The notes under the pieces: model-generated
What the model was told of the DNA's origin: nothing
Database searches by the model: none
What the model saw: the letters and a program-made list of their open reading frames with translations, nothing else
Made by a program: the position numbers and the translations under genes
Shown: in pieces, positions 17,549 through 25,302 of the stretch
Layout of the letters: every line of letters begins with the position of its first letter
Numbering within the stretch: the first letter of the stretch is position 1
DNA from: Haloferacaceae archaeon
GTDB lineage: Archaea > Halobacteriota > Halobacteria > Halobacteriales > Haloferacaceae
Direction of reading: 5' to 3'
Length of the DNA: 35,016 bases
NCBI GenBank assembly: GCA_003554115.1
Contig: PWFE01000139.1
Location: 1-35,016, forward strand

Positions 17549-18784
17549 TCAGACCCCGCCGTTGTTGGCTGCTGCGAACAGTTCGGCGTACGTCTCACGC
17601 GCGACAGCCACCGAGTAGTGCTCGCGGAGATACGCTCGTCCGTTCTCGCCCAACGTCGCAGCGCGTTCGGAGTCAACAGCGAGTTGGTCGACCACCTCGG
17701 TGAGCCGCTCGGTCGAGCCGGCGTGAACGCCGATTTCACCTTCCGAGAGCAGCCCATCGAGCGTATGATGCAGCGAGACGACCGGGACGCCGAACCGCCA
17801 GGCCTCCAGAAAGGTGTTCGGGAATCCCTCGTACTCCGAGGTGTTGACGAGCATCATCGCCCGCCGGTAGTAGTGGTCGATCTCATCGGGCGGGACAAAG
17901 CCCTCGAACCGGAGATTCGGGGTGCTGCCGACCCGCTCGCGGATCTCACTGCGAAACTCCTCATCAGAGGTCCACCCGATCATAACGAACTCGACGTCCG
18001 GAAGTTGTGTGGCCAACTGAACGAACCGCATCGGCTTTTTTTGATCCGGGTCAAGACTACCGACCCACAGCACAAACTCGCGGTCGTCGGCTGCGAACAG
18101 ATCGTCGTCGGCTGGAACCGTGTACACGTTCGGGACGACCTCTGATGGAATATCGAACACTCGTTCGAGCAACTGCTGTTGGTACTCGGTCTGGGCGACA
18201 ACTGTATCTGCTCGCCGGATGGCGTCGACGTAGGCGAGTTTTGGGAGGGTGTACCGAAACATGCCGTGGTGAGTCGAGAGCCGGGCCAACTCGATGTTCG
18301 AGTCGTTGGCCACACAGTAGACGAACGATTCGCCGAGCAGCCGACAGATGTAGCTTGTGAGGATACAAAGCGGCGGATTCCCTCGGACGTAATAAACGTC
18401 GGCGTCGACGCGCCGGACTGACTGGAGCAGTTGATAGACAACGGTGGGTGCATGCCGCAGGCTGTTGGTCGTCGGCAGCGTTTTCCAGACGTCGAAGCCG
18501 TCGATCCGTTCGTGGCGCTGGCCTTGGTCGGCGAACGTGATAAACGACACCTCAGCGCCTGCCTCCTGTAGCTCGGTCGCGATGAGATGCTGCTGGCGTT
18601 CGGCACCGCCGACCGTTTTCCGGCTTCCCGGTTTGAGATAGCCGTAGATGTACGGACAGATGAAACAGACGTGCGTGGTCGACAGATCCCTCTCTGGGTC
18701 TGTCTCTGTGTGTCTGTCTGTTTCGGCCGCGTTTCTTTGGCTGCTCTCGGCGTCTTTCTGGACGGCGTCGCTATGTCGTGACAC
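17549..18784 (-). CDS. Glycosyltransferase family 4
   Basis: 411 residues starting at GTG 18784, which lies inside the end of the previous gene (14-base overlap). A charged, disordered N-terminus (about 1-36) precedes the GT-B fold. VGGAERQQHLIATELQEAG (about 58-76) is the N-terminal nucleotide-sugar enzyme start. FVLWVGSLDPDQKKP opens the second Rossmann half. EYEGFPNTFLEA is the EX7E donor-binding motif. It retains anomeric configuration and works at the inner membrane face. Acceptor and donor are unknown. It is transcribed between another GT4 and the ParB-like gene. Confidence 0.85.
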   Translation of the reverse strand: MSRHSDAVQKDAESSQRNAAETDRHTETDPERDLSTTHVCFICPYIYGYLKPGSRKTVGGAERQQHLIATELQEAGAEVSFITFADQGQRHERIDGFDVWKTLPTTNSLRHAPTVVYQLLQSVRRVDADVYYVRGNPPLCILTSYICRLLGESFVYCVANDSNIELARLSTHHGMFRYTLPKLAYVDAIRRADTVVAQTEYQQQLLERVFDIPSEVVPNVYTVPADDDLFAADDREFVLWVGSLDPDQKKPMRFVQLATQLPDVEFVMIGWTSDEEFRSEIRERVGSTPNLRFEGFVPPDEIDHYYRRAMMLVNTSEYEGFPNTFLEAWRFGVPVVSLHHTLDGLLSEGEIGVHAGSTERLTEVVDQLAVDSERAATLGENGRAYLREHYSVAVARETYAELFAAANNGGV

Positions 18785-19781
18785 GGTTGTACACCTGAAT
18801 GATTTCTTCGGCCATCCGGTCCCAGCTTACTGCTTCGACGTGCGTCCGGCCGTCGGATCGCTCGCCGGCCTCAAGCACCTCGACCAGCGCGTCGACGAGT
18901 TCGGCCTCGGTCGTACAGACTGCCGAGGGGCTGACGTCTTCGAGCCGGGTGCGGACATCCCCAACGTCGGTCGAGACGACCGGCAGATTGCAGGCCATCG
19001 CCTCTTTGACGGTGTTGGGCGAGCCTTCGAGCTTTGAGGTGAGCAACAGCGCGTCGGCGGCGTTCATGTAGTAGAGCATCTCGTCGTGTGGAACGCCTGA
19101 AACCGTCTGTAGCTTGACGGGCTCGGCGAGTTCGTCGTCGACCCGGTCCGTGACAGTGGTTGCCAGCTGGTAGTTTTTCCGGTCGGTTCGCTTGCTGTAG
19201 CTGCGGGTTGGATCATAGGGAAACAGCACGTGTTTGCTCTCGGGGTCCCAGTCGACGTGCTGTTGGGCTTGCTGTTGTGGTAGTGGTCTGAACTTCTCCA
19301 TGTCGACGCCGGCCGGAATCACGTGGGCATCGGTGTCCAGCGTCCGACGCATCGCTTCGTTTCGGACGATAGAGGCATCGAATCGTCGCGCACAGAACCG
19401 ACAGACGTGAGGATACTGACCACCCAGATAGTCGCCCATCAGATCAGAGCCCCAGAACGTCTGGACAACCGGTCGGCCGGGCTGCAGCAGGCCGTAGGGT
19501 GCGGCCAACCCGGAGTTGACGTGGATAAGGTCGTACTCGTTGGTGAGAACGGCTTTCAGGATTCGTGGATAGCCGTAGGCGGCGTTAACCGCATAGTACG
19601 GTATGTTGTGGCCGGGGTCGGGCAGTAGCCGGCTGGATATCGGCCCGAGCGAGTCGGTGTAGGCGGCACCGCCCGGCGAGGCCGCAAGCACATCGCAGTT
19701 GATACCGTTTCGTTCAAGCGCGCGAACCTGATCGAGAAAGAAGGTGCGGTCGTCGGTTGTAACCAACTGGAGGACATCCAT
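18771..19781 (-). CDS. Glycosyltransferase family 4 (paralogue of the 21058 gene)
   Basis: 336 residues of GT-B fold. The N-terminus MDVLQLVTTDDRTFFLDQV, GLLQPGRPVVQTFWGSDLMG, HVIPAGVDMEKF and LEGSPNTVKEA (EX7E motif) are shared almost block by block with the gene at 21058-22110, so the two are duplicates. A basic insertion with KRTDRKNY lies before the second Rossmann half. Gly-rich P-loop-like turns suit a nucleotide-sugar donor. It starts 3 bases after the ATP-grasp gene ends and overlaps the next GT4. Sugar specificity cannot be read from the sequence. Confidence 0.87.
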   Translation of the reverse strand: MDVLQLVTTDDRTFFLDQVRALERNGINCDVLAASPGGAAYTDSLGPISSRLLPDPGHNIPYYAVNAAYGYPRILKAVLTNEYDLIHVNSGLAAPYGLLQPGRPVVQTFWGSDLMGDYLGGQYPHVCRFCARRFDASIVRNEAMRRTLDTDAHVIPAGVDMEKFRPLPQQQAQQHVDWDPESKHVLFPYDPTRSYSKRTDRKNYQLATTVTDRVDDELAEPVKLQTVSGVPHDEMLYYMNAADALLLTSKLEGSPNTVKEAMACNLPVVSTDVGDVRTRLEDVSPSAVCTTEAELVDALVEVLEAGERSDGRTHVEAVSWDRMAEEIIQVYNRVTT

Positions 19782-19784
19782 CGG

Positions 19785-20969
19785 TCAGTTACTCCATCCC
19801 CGATCAAATATCTTTTTTCGCCGATCCGCGCTTTTGAGGTAGCCGATTCCTTGGGCGAGTACGCCAAGCGTCGGCCGGAGATCCTCGCGCGATAGCGTTG
19901 CACAACAGGTGTTTCGGTCCCACGAGCCGAGTTCACGGACAGCCTGTAGCTTCTGGTCGTGACTCCAGAACCACAGCAGTTCGTTCGGGACAACCCACCG
20001 ATAGTTCGTTCCTACTCGATACTCACTATTTGAGGCCGGTCTGGTCCCGTCGACGGCCAGTTTGTACAGCAGATACGGAATGTCGACACCCGAGTTGATC
20101 GTGAGGCTGAGCGACGACCAAAACCGTGGGTTGACCTCGATCAACCTGTACGCACCGGAGTCTGGGTCGTACAGCACGTCCATATGCGCCGGTCCTTTCC
20201 AGTCGTGGGCACCGAGCAGTTCGAGCATCGAATCGACCCACGGCTCCTGTTCGACCGTGTGAGCGGCGATTGCAGGACCACCCGAGGCGGGGTACTGTCT
20301 GGTTTCTTTATATACATGTGTTGAAACGGGCTCGGCGCTGTCGTCGAAAATGGTGCCGATGCTGTAGTGGCCACCCGAATGGTCGACGAACTCCTGGATG
20401 ATCGGCTCGGCGTGAGTCTGGCTCACCGCTTCGTATTTCTGGGCAAGCTCGCTTGGTTCGTCGACACGTACGATTCCGCGGGAACCCGAGGCGATTCGTG
20501 GTTTGATTAAAACCGGGAACGTCGCTGTTGTGCGGATCTCATCAATATCTGCCAGCGTGCTCGGATAGTACGTGTTCGGAATCGGGATCGAAAGCTCTTC
20601 TGCGGCCTGCATACAGCTGCCTTTGTCCATCAGCCGCGTGATTGTCGAGCAGTCTGCAACAAACACTGCCGTCACTGCCGAGAGTCGACTCCGGTGTTCG
20701 GCAACCGCAAGTGTGGTTTCGTCGCGTACGGGAACGACGAGATCATACCCTTCCCGTCGACAGCACTCGACTAACCAGTCGACGAAGCCAGCCGGTGAGT
20801 CACCGATCGGCTCGTGGACTTTTGTCTCGCTTACATACTTCGAAAACGCCGAAACCGTTCGGCTGAAATCATCACAGACGTGTATCTCGGCTCCGGTTTT
20901 CCCAAGCGAACGAGCAATCGCTAACGAGGAGAGTGCTCGCCCGTCTGTGATGAGAATTTTGTCAGTCAT
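19785..20969 (-). CDS. ATP-grasp carboxylate-amine ligase (copy 1)
   Basis: 394 residues. The N-terminal Rossmann-like part (KILITDGRALSSLAIARSLG) precedes the ATP-grasp core (about 110-290). The core has the glycine-rich loop SGSRGIVRV, a substrate strand (FPVLIKPRI, Lys) and the metal motif EVNPRFWSS. Such enzymes join a carboxylate to an amine via an acyl-phosphate. In glycan loci this could attach an amino acid or make an amide on a sugar acid. Copy 2 at 28228 shares the metal motif (EINPRMWQS). It sits between two paralogous GT4 genes, which suggests its product and theirs are linked. The true substrates are unknown. Confidence 0.82.
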   Translation of the reverse strand: MTDKILITDGRALSSLAIARSLGKTGAEIHVCDDFSRTVSAFSKYVSETKVHEPIGDSPAGFVDWLVECCRREGYDLVVPVRDETTLAVAEHRSRLSAVTAVFVADCSTITRLMDKGSCMQAAEELSIPIPNTYYPSTLADIDEIRTTATFPVLIKPRIASGSRGIVRVDEPSELAQKYEAVSQTHAEPIIQEFVDHSGGHYSIGTIFDDSAEPVSTHVYKETRQYPASGGPAIAAHTVEQEPWVDSMLELLGAHDWKGPAHMDVLYDPDSGAYRLIEVNPRFWSSLSLTINSGVDIPYLLYKLAVDGTRPASNSEYRVGTNYRWVVPNELLWFWSHDQKLQAVRELGSWDRNTCCATLSREDLRPTLGVLAQGIGYLKSADRRKKIFDRGWSN

Positions 20970-21020
20970 CTTTCGTTACTCCGTTGGCCGTATCAGACAC
21001 ACGCGGTTGCCCAAAGACAC

Positions 21021-21058
21021 ACATAGATGGTACACACCCATATACATAATATCTATGT
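21021..21058. repeat. Inverted repeat and TATA-like box between GT4 and ATP-grasp genes
   Basis: ACATAGAT (21021-21028) and ATCTATGT (21051-21058) form a perfect 8-bp inverted repeat. Its right arm ends at the last base of the GT4 stop codon. Between them, minus-strand ATTATGTATATG (about 21040-21051) looks like a TATA box for the ATP-grasp gene, with a leader near 50 nt. It could be an internal promoter, a terminator for the GT4, or both. Confidence 0.35.
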
Positions 21059-22110
21059 CAAGATTCACTACTGAGACTCGGTGCAGACTGGCTCCGAGGG
21101 CGCGTCGACTCCGAGAGCACTGCGTCGTAGACCTCGATAATCCGCTGGCTCACCCGTTCCCAGCGGAGTGGCTCGACCTGACTTCGGCCGTCGCACCGAC
21201 CACCTGCCTCAATCGCTGCTACGAGCCCCTTGACCAACGCCTCGGGTTCGGCGGCGACCGTCGAGACGTCGACGCCGTCGAGTCGCTTGCTGACGTCGCC
21301 CACGTCGGTCGAGACAACCGGCACGTTGCAGGCAAGTGCCTCCTTGACGGTGTTGGGCGAGCCCTCCAGTCGTGAGGTAAGCAGAAGAGCCTGTGAGGCA
21401 TTGAAGTAGTACGGAATTCGGTCGTGTGGCACCCGTGAAACGGATCGGAGTTCGACCGGCTCGGCAAGTTGTTCGTTCGCCCGCTCGACGACCTGCTGGG
21501 CGAGTGGGTAGTTTTTTCGTTTGGTCTCAGGTGCGTACGGAAACAGAACGTAGCGGCCGCCCGGCTCCCAGCCAACCTCTCGTTGGGCGGCTGTTCTCGA
21601 AATCTCGTCGAACTTCGCCATGTCGACGCCGGCTGGAATCACGTGGGCCTCACCGCCGAGTTCTCGGTTCATTGCGTCGTTCCGGACGATTATCTCGTCG
21701 AACCCTTGGAGGCCGTATTTCAGCATCTCGCTGTAGTAGCCTCCGAGATACTCACCCATCAGATCGGTTCCCCACAGCGTCTGAACGATGGGTCGCTGTG
21801 GCTGGAGTAAGCCAAAGGGGGCAGTGAGTCCCGAATTCGTATGGATGATGTCGTAGTCGGTCTCGACAACCGACTTGAGAACACGCGGATACGACCGGAA
21901 CGCGTTGGCTGCATAGTACGGCACGTTGTGGCCCTTTGTTGGAGCCAGCCGACGTGCGAGCGGGTTCAGGTCATCGAGCCAGGCGGCATACTCCGCTTTG
22001 TTCGGCGAGACAGCGATCGTCTCGCAGTTGATTCCGTGTGCTTCGAGTGCGCTGACTTGGTCGTTGAAGAAGCTTCGGTCGTTGGTTGTGGCTATCTGGA
22101 GGACGTTCAT
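21058..22110 (-). CDS. Glycosyltransferase family 4 (paralogue of the 18771 gene)
   Basis: 350 residues from ATG 22110, the start that aligns with its paralogue; an upstream extension to 22158 lacks family sequence. It has MNVLQIATTNDRSFFNDQV, GLLQPQRPIVQTLWGTDLMG, HVIPAGVDMAKF and LEGSPNTVKEALACN (EX7E motif). The C-terminus is extended by a Ser/Arg-rich tail of about 17 residues not found in the copy. The protein is a soluble or peripheral GT-B enzyme. It follows the GNAT gene by 72 bases. Donor and acceptor are unknown. The two copies may act in succession on similar linkages. Confidence 0.87.
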   Translation of the reverse strand: MNVLQIATTNDRSFFNDQVSALEAHGINCETIAVSPNKAEYAAWLDDLNPLARRLAPTKGHNVPYYAANAFRSYPRVLKSVVETDYDIIHTNSGLTAPFGLLQPQRPIVQTLWGTDLMGEYLGGYYSEMLKYGLQGFDEIIVRNDAMNRELGGEAHVIPAGVDMAKFDEISRTAAQREVGWEPGGRYVLFPYAPETKRKNYPLAQQVVERANEQLAEPVELRSVSRVPHDRIPYYFNASQALLLTSRLEGSPNTVKEALACNVPVVSTDVGDVSKRLDGVDVSTVAAEPEALVKGLVAAIEAGGRCDGRSQVEPLRWERVSQRIIEVYDAVLSESTRPRSQSAPSLSSES

Positions 22111-22182
22111 AACTGAGCGATAGTGGGTGGTCGGTTGTGTAACTGGAACGCATAGCACGGCAGCGAGCGGCGGCGGGAACGT

Positions 22183-23394
22183 TCAGACGACATCATAGAG
22201 GCTGATCTCACAGGATTCGACAAGCGGCGGGCTCGTGGTGTCGAGATCCCGCCACATGATCACCTGCTGGTCGACCGAAGCCCACAGCTCGTCCATCGGT
22301 CGGTCGGTGAATACGAGAAGAATGTCGTAGCCCCGCTCGACTGCAAGCTGTTCGATTTCATCGATGAGCACCTCGAAAACGGCCGAGCAGTCGGCGCGCA
22401 ACTCGAGAATGCGACCTTCGCGAAGCTCGCCGTTCGACCGCGGGCCGACGACGGCGTAGCCGACACATCCCTGCCCGTCGGTAGCGAGCACGATATCGCA
22501 GTCGGGATACTGCAGAATGTGTCTGATGTCGACTGGCGCTCGTCGAAACGAGGCAGTCTGGTCGTCATACAGGTCGACGATTTCGTCGAATTCGGACGCC
22601 GAGATTTTGCGCGTCCGGTGGCACTGGTAGGCAGTGTTGGCGGCCGCAGAGCGACTGCCAGTAGCTCTCGATCCATTCTGAGGGTGTAGCCAGCCTTCGA
22701 GCAGCGTCGACAGCGGATCGATTGGGCCAGTACTACAGGCGAGATCAATCAGCTGTGCGAGCGTTCGATCCGACACCGCCGGGCCAATCGACTGCGGTCG
22801 CGGCCCTGTTGGCGGTTCAGTGTGCAGGCAGTCCCGTACACTGACTGGGCCGTTCGAGGTGCGAATATGGAGCCGGTCGCCGAGCCACTCGGTTATCGTC
22901 TCGATGGCTGGTAGGTCTGGCACCACGAGATCGGTGTACGCTCGAAGCACGCGATCCGGCGAAAGCAGCCGAATTTTGAGCGGGAGCTCCCGATACTGCC
23001 AGCCCCGATCACGGTTTGCCTCGAACGTTAGATTCGTTTTCCGGTTGAACGTCGAGACTCGGTCTGCACCCTGTCGTTCGCTAAAGGCGACTGTGTCGGT
23101 GTGGAGTGCCGAGTACAAGCCCTCGCCCCGGTGGGCGGGATCGACGGCGGTATCGCCCAACACGAACACGGTGTTCGTCCGACTTTCGTCGACGACTTCC
23201 TTCGCAAAGACACGTCGAAACGCAGCCAATTCACCGTCTCTGCTGCTGTAGAACGCCTGTGTGTCGGGATCGAACGCCGGATACTGTTCGTACTTCCAGT
23301 GAAAGTACGACTGGCCGCCCCAGCCATCGTAGGCGTCGTTGAGAAGCGAAATCACCTCTGCGTGTTGAGGCAGCCCCTGTTGGGTCCGTCTCAT
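22183..23394 (-). CDS. Tandem GNAT-type acyltransferase
   Basis: 403 residues. The N-terminal GNAT domain (about 5-130) shows motif A in VDPAHRGEGLYSALH and the RQGADRV helix. Residues about 250-380 look like a second, weaker GNAT half (IVLATDGQGCVGYAVVG ... VFEVLIDEIEQLAVERGYDILLVF). Between them is a polar linker with ISASEFDEIVDLY. The arrangement resembles two-domain acetyltransferases and GNAT proteins of exopolysaccharide loci. The likely cosubstrate is acetyl-CoA or another acyl-CoA, and the acceptor may be an amino sugar freed by the deacetylase 1 base upstream. The acceptor is inferred. The ATG lies one base from the deacetylase stop. Confidence 0.78.
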   Translation of the reverse strand: MRRTQQGLPQHAEVISLLNDAYDGWGGQSYFHWKYEQYPAFDPDTQAFYSSRDGELAAFRRVFAKEVVDESRTNTVFVLGDTAVDPAHRGEGLYSALHTDTVAFSERQGADRVSTFNRKTNLTFEANRDRGWQYRELPLKIRLLSPDRVLRAYTDLVVPDLPAIETITEWLGDRLHIRTSNGPVSVRDCLHTEPPTGPRPQSIGPAVSDRTLAQLIDLACSTGPIDPLSTLLEGWLHPQNGSRATGSRSAAANTAYQCHRTRKISASEFDEIVDLYDDQTASFRRAPVDIRHILQYPDCDIVLATDGQGCVGYAVVGPRSNGELREGRILELRADCSAVFEVLIDEIEQLAVERGYDILLVFTDRPMDELWASVDQQVIMWRDLDTTSPPLVESCEISLYDVV

Positions 23395-23395
23395 G

Positions 23396-24256
23396 TTAGG
23401 TTCCGGCGACCGTTTCGGACTCCAAGGGTCGACTGGGGTCGTCGACTGTGTCAGCGTACAGCTCGCCGATGGTTCGAAACCGATACCCCATTGCAGTCAG
23501 TTGCTGAACCAACTCCTGAAAGAGGCTTGCCGATTCGGTGAGGTTGCGCTGTTGAATTGCTTTCATTGGTTGACTGCGGTACTCGTTGGCCGGGGTGTCG
23601 ATAAAATCGTGCAGATGCGACAGAAACACGAGCGGATCGGGCGGCTCAAGCAGATCCAAGAGCCGAATGTACGCCTGCCCGCCCAGTTTGAGATAGCTCT
23701 GGGCGGTCGGGATCCGTACATACGGCAGCACGCCGATCGGAAACTCAACCAACCCATCGGTGCCGGCGGGCCGGTAGGGGTGCGTTGGCGCGTCGAGGTT
23801 GTTGTACGCTCCCGGCCGATACGAAGGGAAGATGCTCGAATCGAACGCCAAGCCCTCGTCGTCAAGCGTGACGAGATTCTCCGCCGAGATCTTGCCAAGC
23901 GGTGCGCGATACCCTTGCGGTCGGTGGCCGAAAAACGACTCGAAGGCCTCGATTCCCTCGCGGAGATCCGACCGAAACCCCCTCGACATCTCCGGATCGT
24001 GCGCATACGAGTGGAGATGGAACTCACAGTCGAGCGCGGCGTCGAGCCGTTCGACGACGTCGGGTCGCTCTTCGAGCAGCCGCCCGACGACGAACACGGT
24101 GACCGGAACGTCGACCGACTGGATAAGCTCGATATACGCATCCAGATACTCGACCGTCTGGTAGGTGCGGCCCGGTTCGTCGACGAACCAGTCGCTTTCG
24201 AGATCGAGCGTGATACAGGCCGTTTTCGGCCCGTCCTGCGAGTCGGCGTTACTCAT
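23396..24256 (-). CDS. Polysaccharide deacetylase (NodB/CE4 type)
   Basis: 286 residues from ATG 24256, which overlaps the GT2 stop by 8 bases. Motif 1 has Asp18 in ITLDLESDW. Motif 2 is HSYAH (His82, His86), the metal-binding HxxxH of CE4. GYRAPLGKIS and GLAFDSSIFPSYRPGAYN follow, which resemble the subfamily found in XrtA/PEP-CTERM exopolysaccharide clusters. It would remove acetyl groups from N-acetyl sugars. There is no signal peptide, so it likely works inside, before export. An Asp is present at the expected base position, but catalysis is untested. It forms an operon with GT2 and GNAT. Confidence 0.85.
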   Translation of the reverse strand: MSNADSQDGPKTACITLDLESDWFVDEPGRTYQTVEYLDAYIELIQSVDVPVTVFVVGRLLEERPDVVERLDAALDCEFHLHSYAHDPEMSRGFRSDLREGIEAFESFFGHRPQGYRAPLGKISAENLVTLDDEGLAFDSSIFPSYRPGAYNNLDAPTHPYRPAGTDGLVEFPIGVLPYVRIPTAQSYLKLGGQAYIRLLDLLEPPDPLVFLSHLHDFIDTPANEYRSQPMKAIQQRNLTESASLFQELVQQLTAMGYRFRTIGELYADTVDDPSRPLESETVAGT

Positions 24257-25301
24257 AGATCTGGACCTCCCGATCCTCGTTGACCTGCATATCGAACAGC
24301 ATCGCAAACAGCAGAAACAGGCTGCCGATCAGCACCACGAGCATGCTCAACGAGCCACTGACGAACAGCGATCCACCGAGTGCAACGAAAGCGTATATCG
24401 ACCACAGCCCACCGACCACTCCGATCACCGTCGTTGCCGCGCCGAGGAGATAAAACAGCGAAAGCGGATGGAAGTCCAACACGAGGTATTTGACTTTCAG
24501 TCGCCACAGGAAGTTTTCCAACAGCATTTTCGAGACCTTGCGGATGTAGGTCGGATAGCTGATTGTCGAGGTTTCCTCGCCGTAGATCGCCGGCATCGCG
24601 ACGTCGGCGACCCGCAACCCCTTGGCGTTCAGTTTGACGAGCAGATCGTTACAGTAGCCGTAGTACTCGTACATGTTCTCGATGCCGACCGTCGACAGCG
24701 CGTGGTTGGTGATCGCCGTATAGCCGTTTTGGGGGTCCATCGTTTTCCAGTAGCCGCTGGCGATCTTCGTCAGGAAGGTGAGAATCGAGTTGCCCAAAAA
24801 GCGAAAGCTCGACATATCTTGGCGGTACTCCTTGTACAGCAGCCGGTTTGCCTTCGCGTAGTCGGCCGCGCCCTCGACAAGCGGATCGAGCAGTTTCGGC
24901 ATCCGTGTGGGGTCCATCTGGCCGTCGCCGTCGACCGTAACTGTAATATCGAGTTCGTCTTTGAGTGCGGCGAGATACCCTGTTTTGATCGCGCCGCCCG
25001 CGCCCATGTTCTCGCGGTGCTGGACCGGCACCACCCGGCCGATCTGGGGGTGGATGTGGGCCCGTCGATCGAGCAAGCTACCGCCGCCGTCGGTCATCAC
25101 CGACTGAACTGACTTCGATTCGGTTTTGGCGGCATCGGCGCGTGCGGCCTGTCTGATTTCGTCCCATGTCTCGTCGGTCGAACAGTCGTCGATCGCGCAG
25201 ATCCAGTCGACGAAATCCGGCATCGAACGGATCACATCGCCGATCAATCCCTGTTCGTTGTACGCTGGAATAACAACGCCAACCGTATGCTCGCGATACA
25301 T
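24249..25301 (-). CDS. Polyprenyl-phosphate glycosyltransferase, GT2, membrane-anchored
   Basis: 350 residues. The GT-A domain starts VGVVIPAYNEQG. Donor motifs are DDCSTD (38-43) and DGDGQMD (124-130, metal-binding DxD), with NMGAGGAIKTGY between. An unusual 30-residue hydrophilic insertion lies at about 58-88. Two to three C-terminal helices (about 280-335) anchor it. This layout is that of dolichol-phosphate hexosyltransferases such as AglJ-like enzymes, which place the first sugar on a lipid carrier. It starts one base after the dehydrogenase gene ends and overlaps the deacetylase. Which sugar is used cannot be told. Confidence 0.87.
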   Translation of the reverse strand: MYREHTVGVVIPAYNEQGLIGDVIRSMPDFVDWICAIDDCSTDETWDEIRQAARADAAKTESKSVQSVMTDGGGSLLDRRAHIHPQIGRVVPVQHRENMGAGGAIKTGYLAALKDELDITVTVDGDGQMDPTRMPKLLDPLVEGAADYAKANRLLYKEYRQDMSSFRFLGNSILTFLTKIASGYWKTMDPQNGYTAITNHALSTVGIENMYEYYGYCNDLLVKLNAKGLRVADVAMPAIYGEETSTISYPTYIRKVSKMLLENFLWRLKVKYLVLDFHPLSLFYLLGAATTVIGVVGGLWSIYAFVALGGSLFVSGSLSMLVVLIGSLFLLFAMLFDMQVNEDREVQIYE

Positions 25302-25302
25302 C

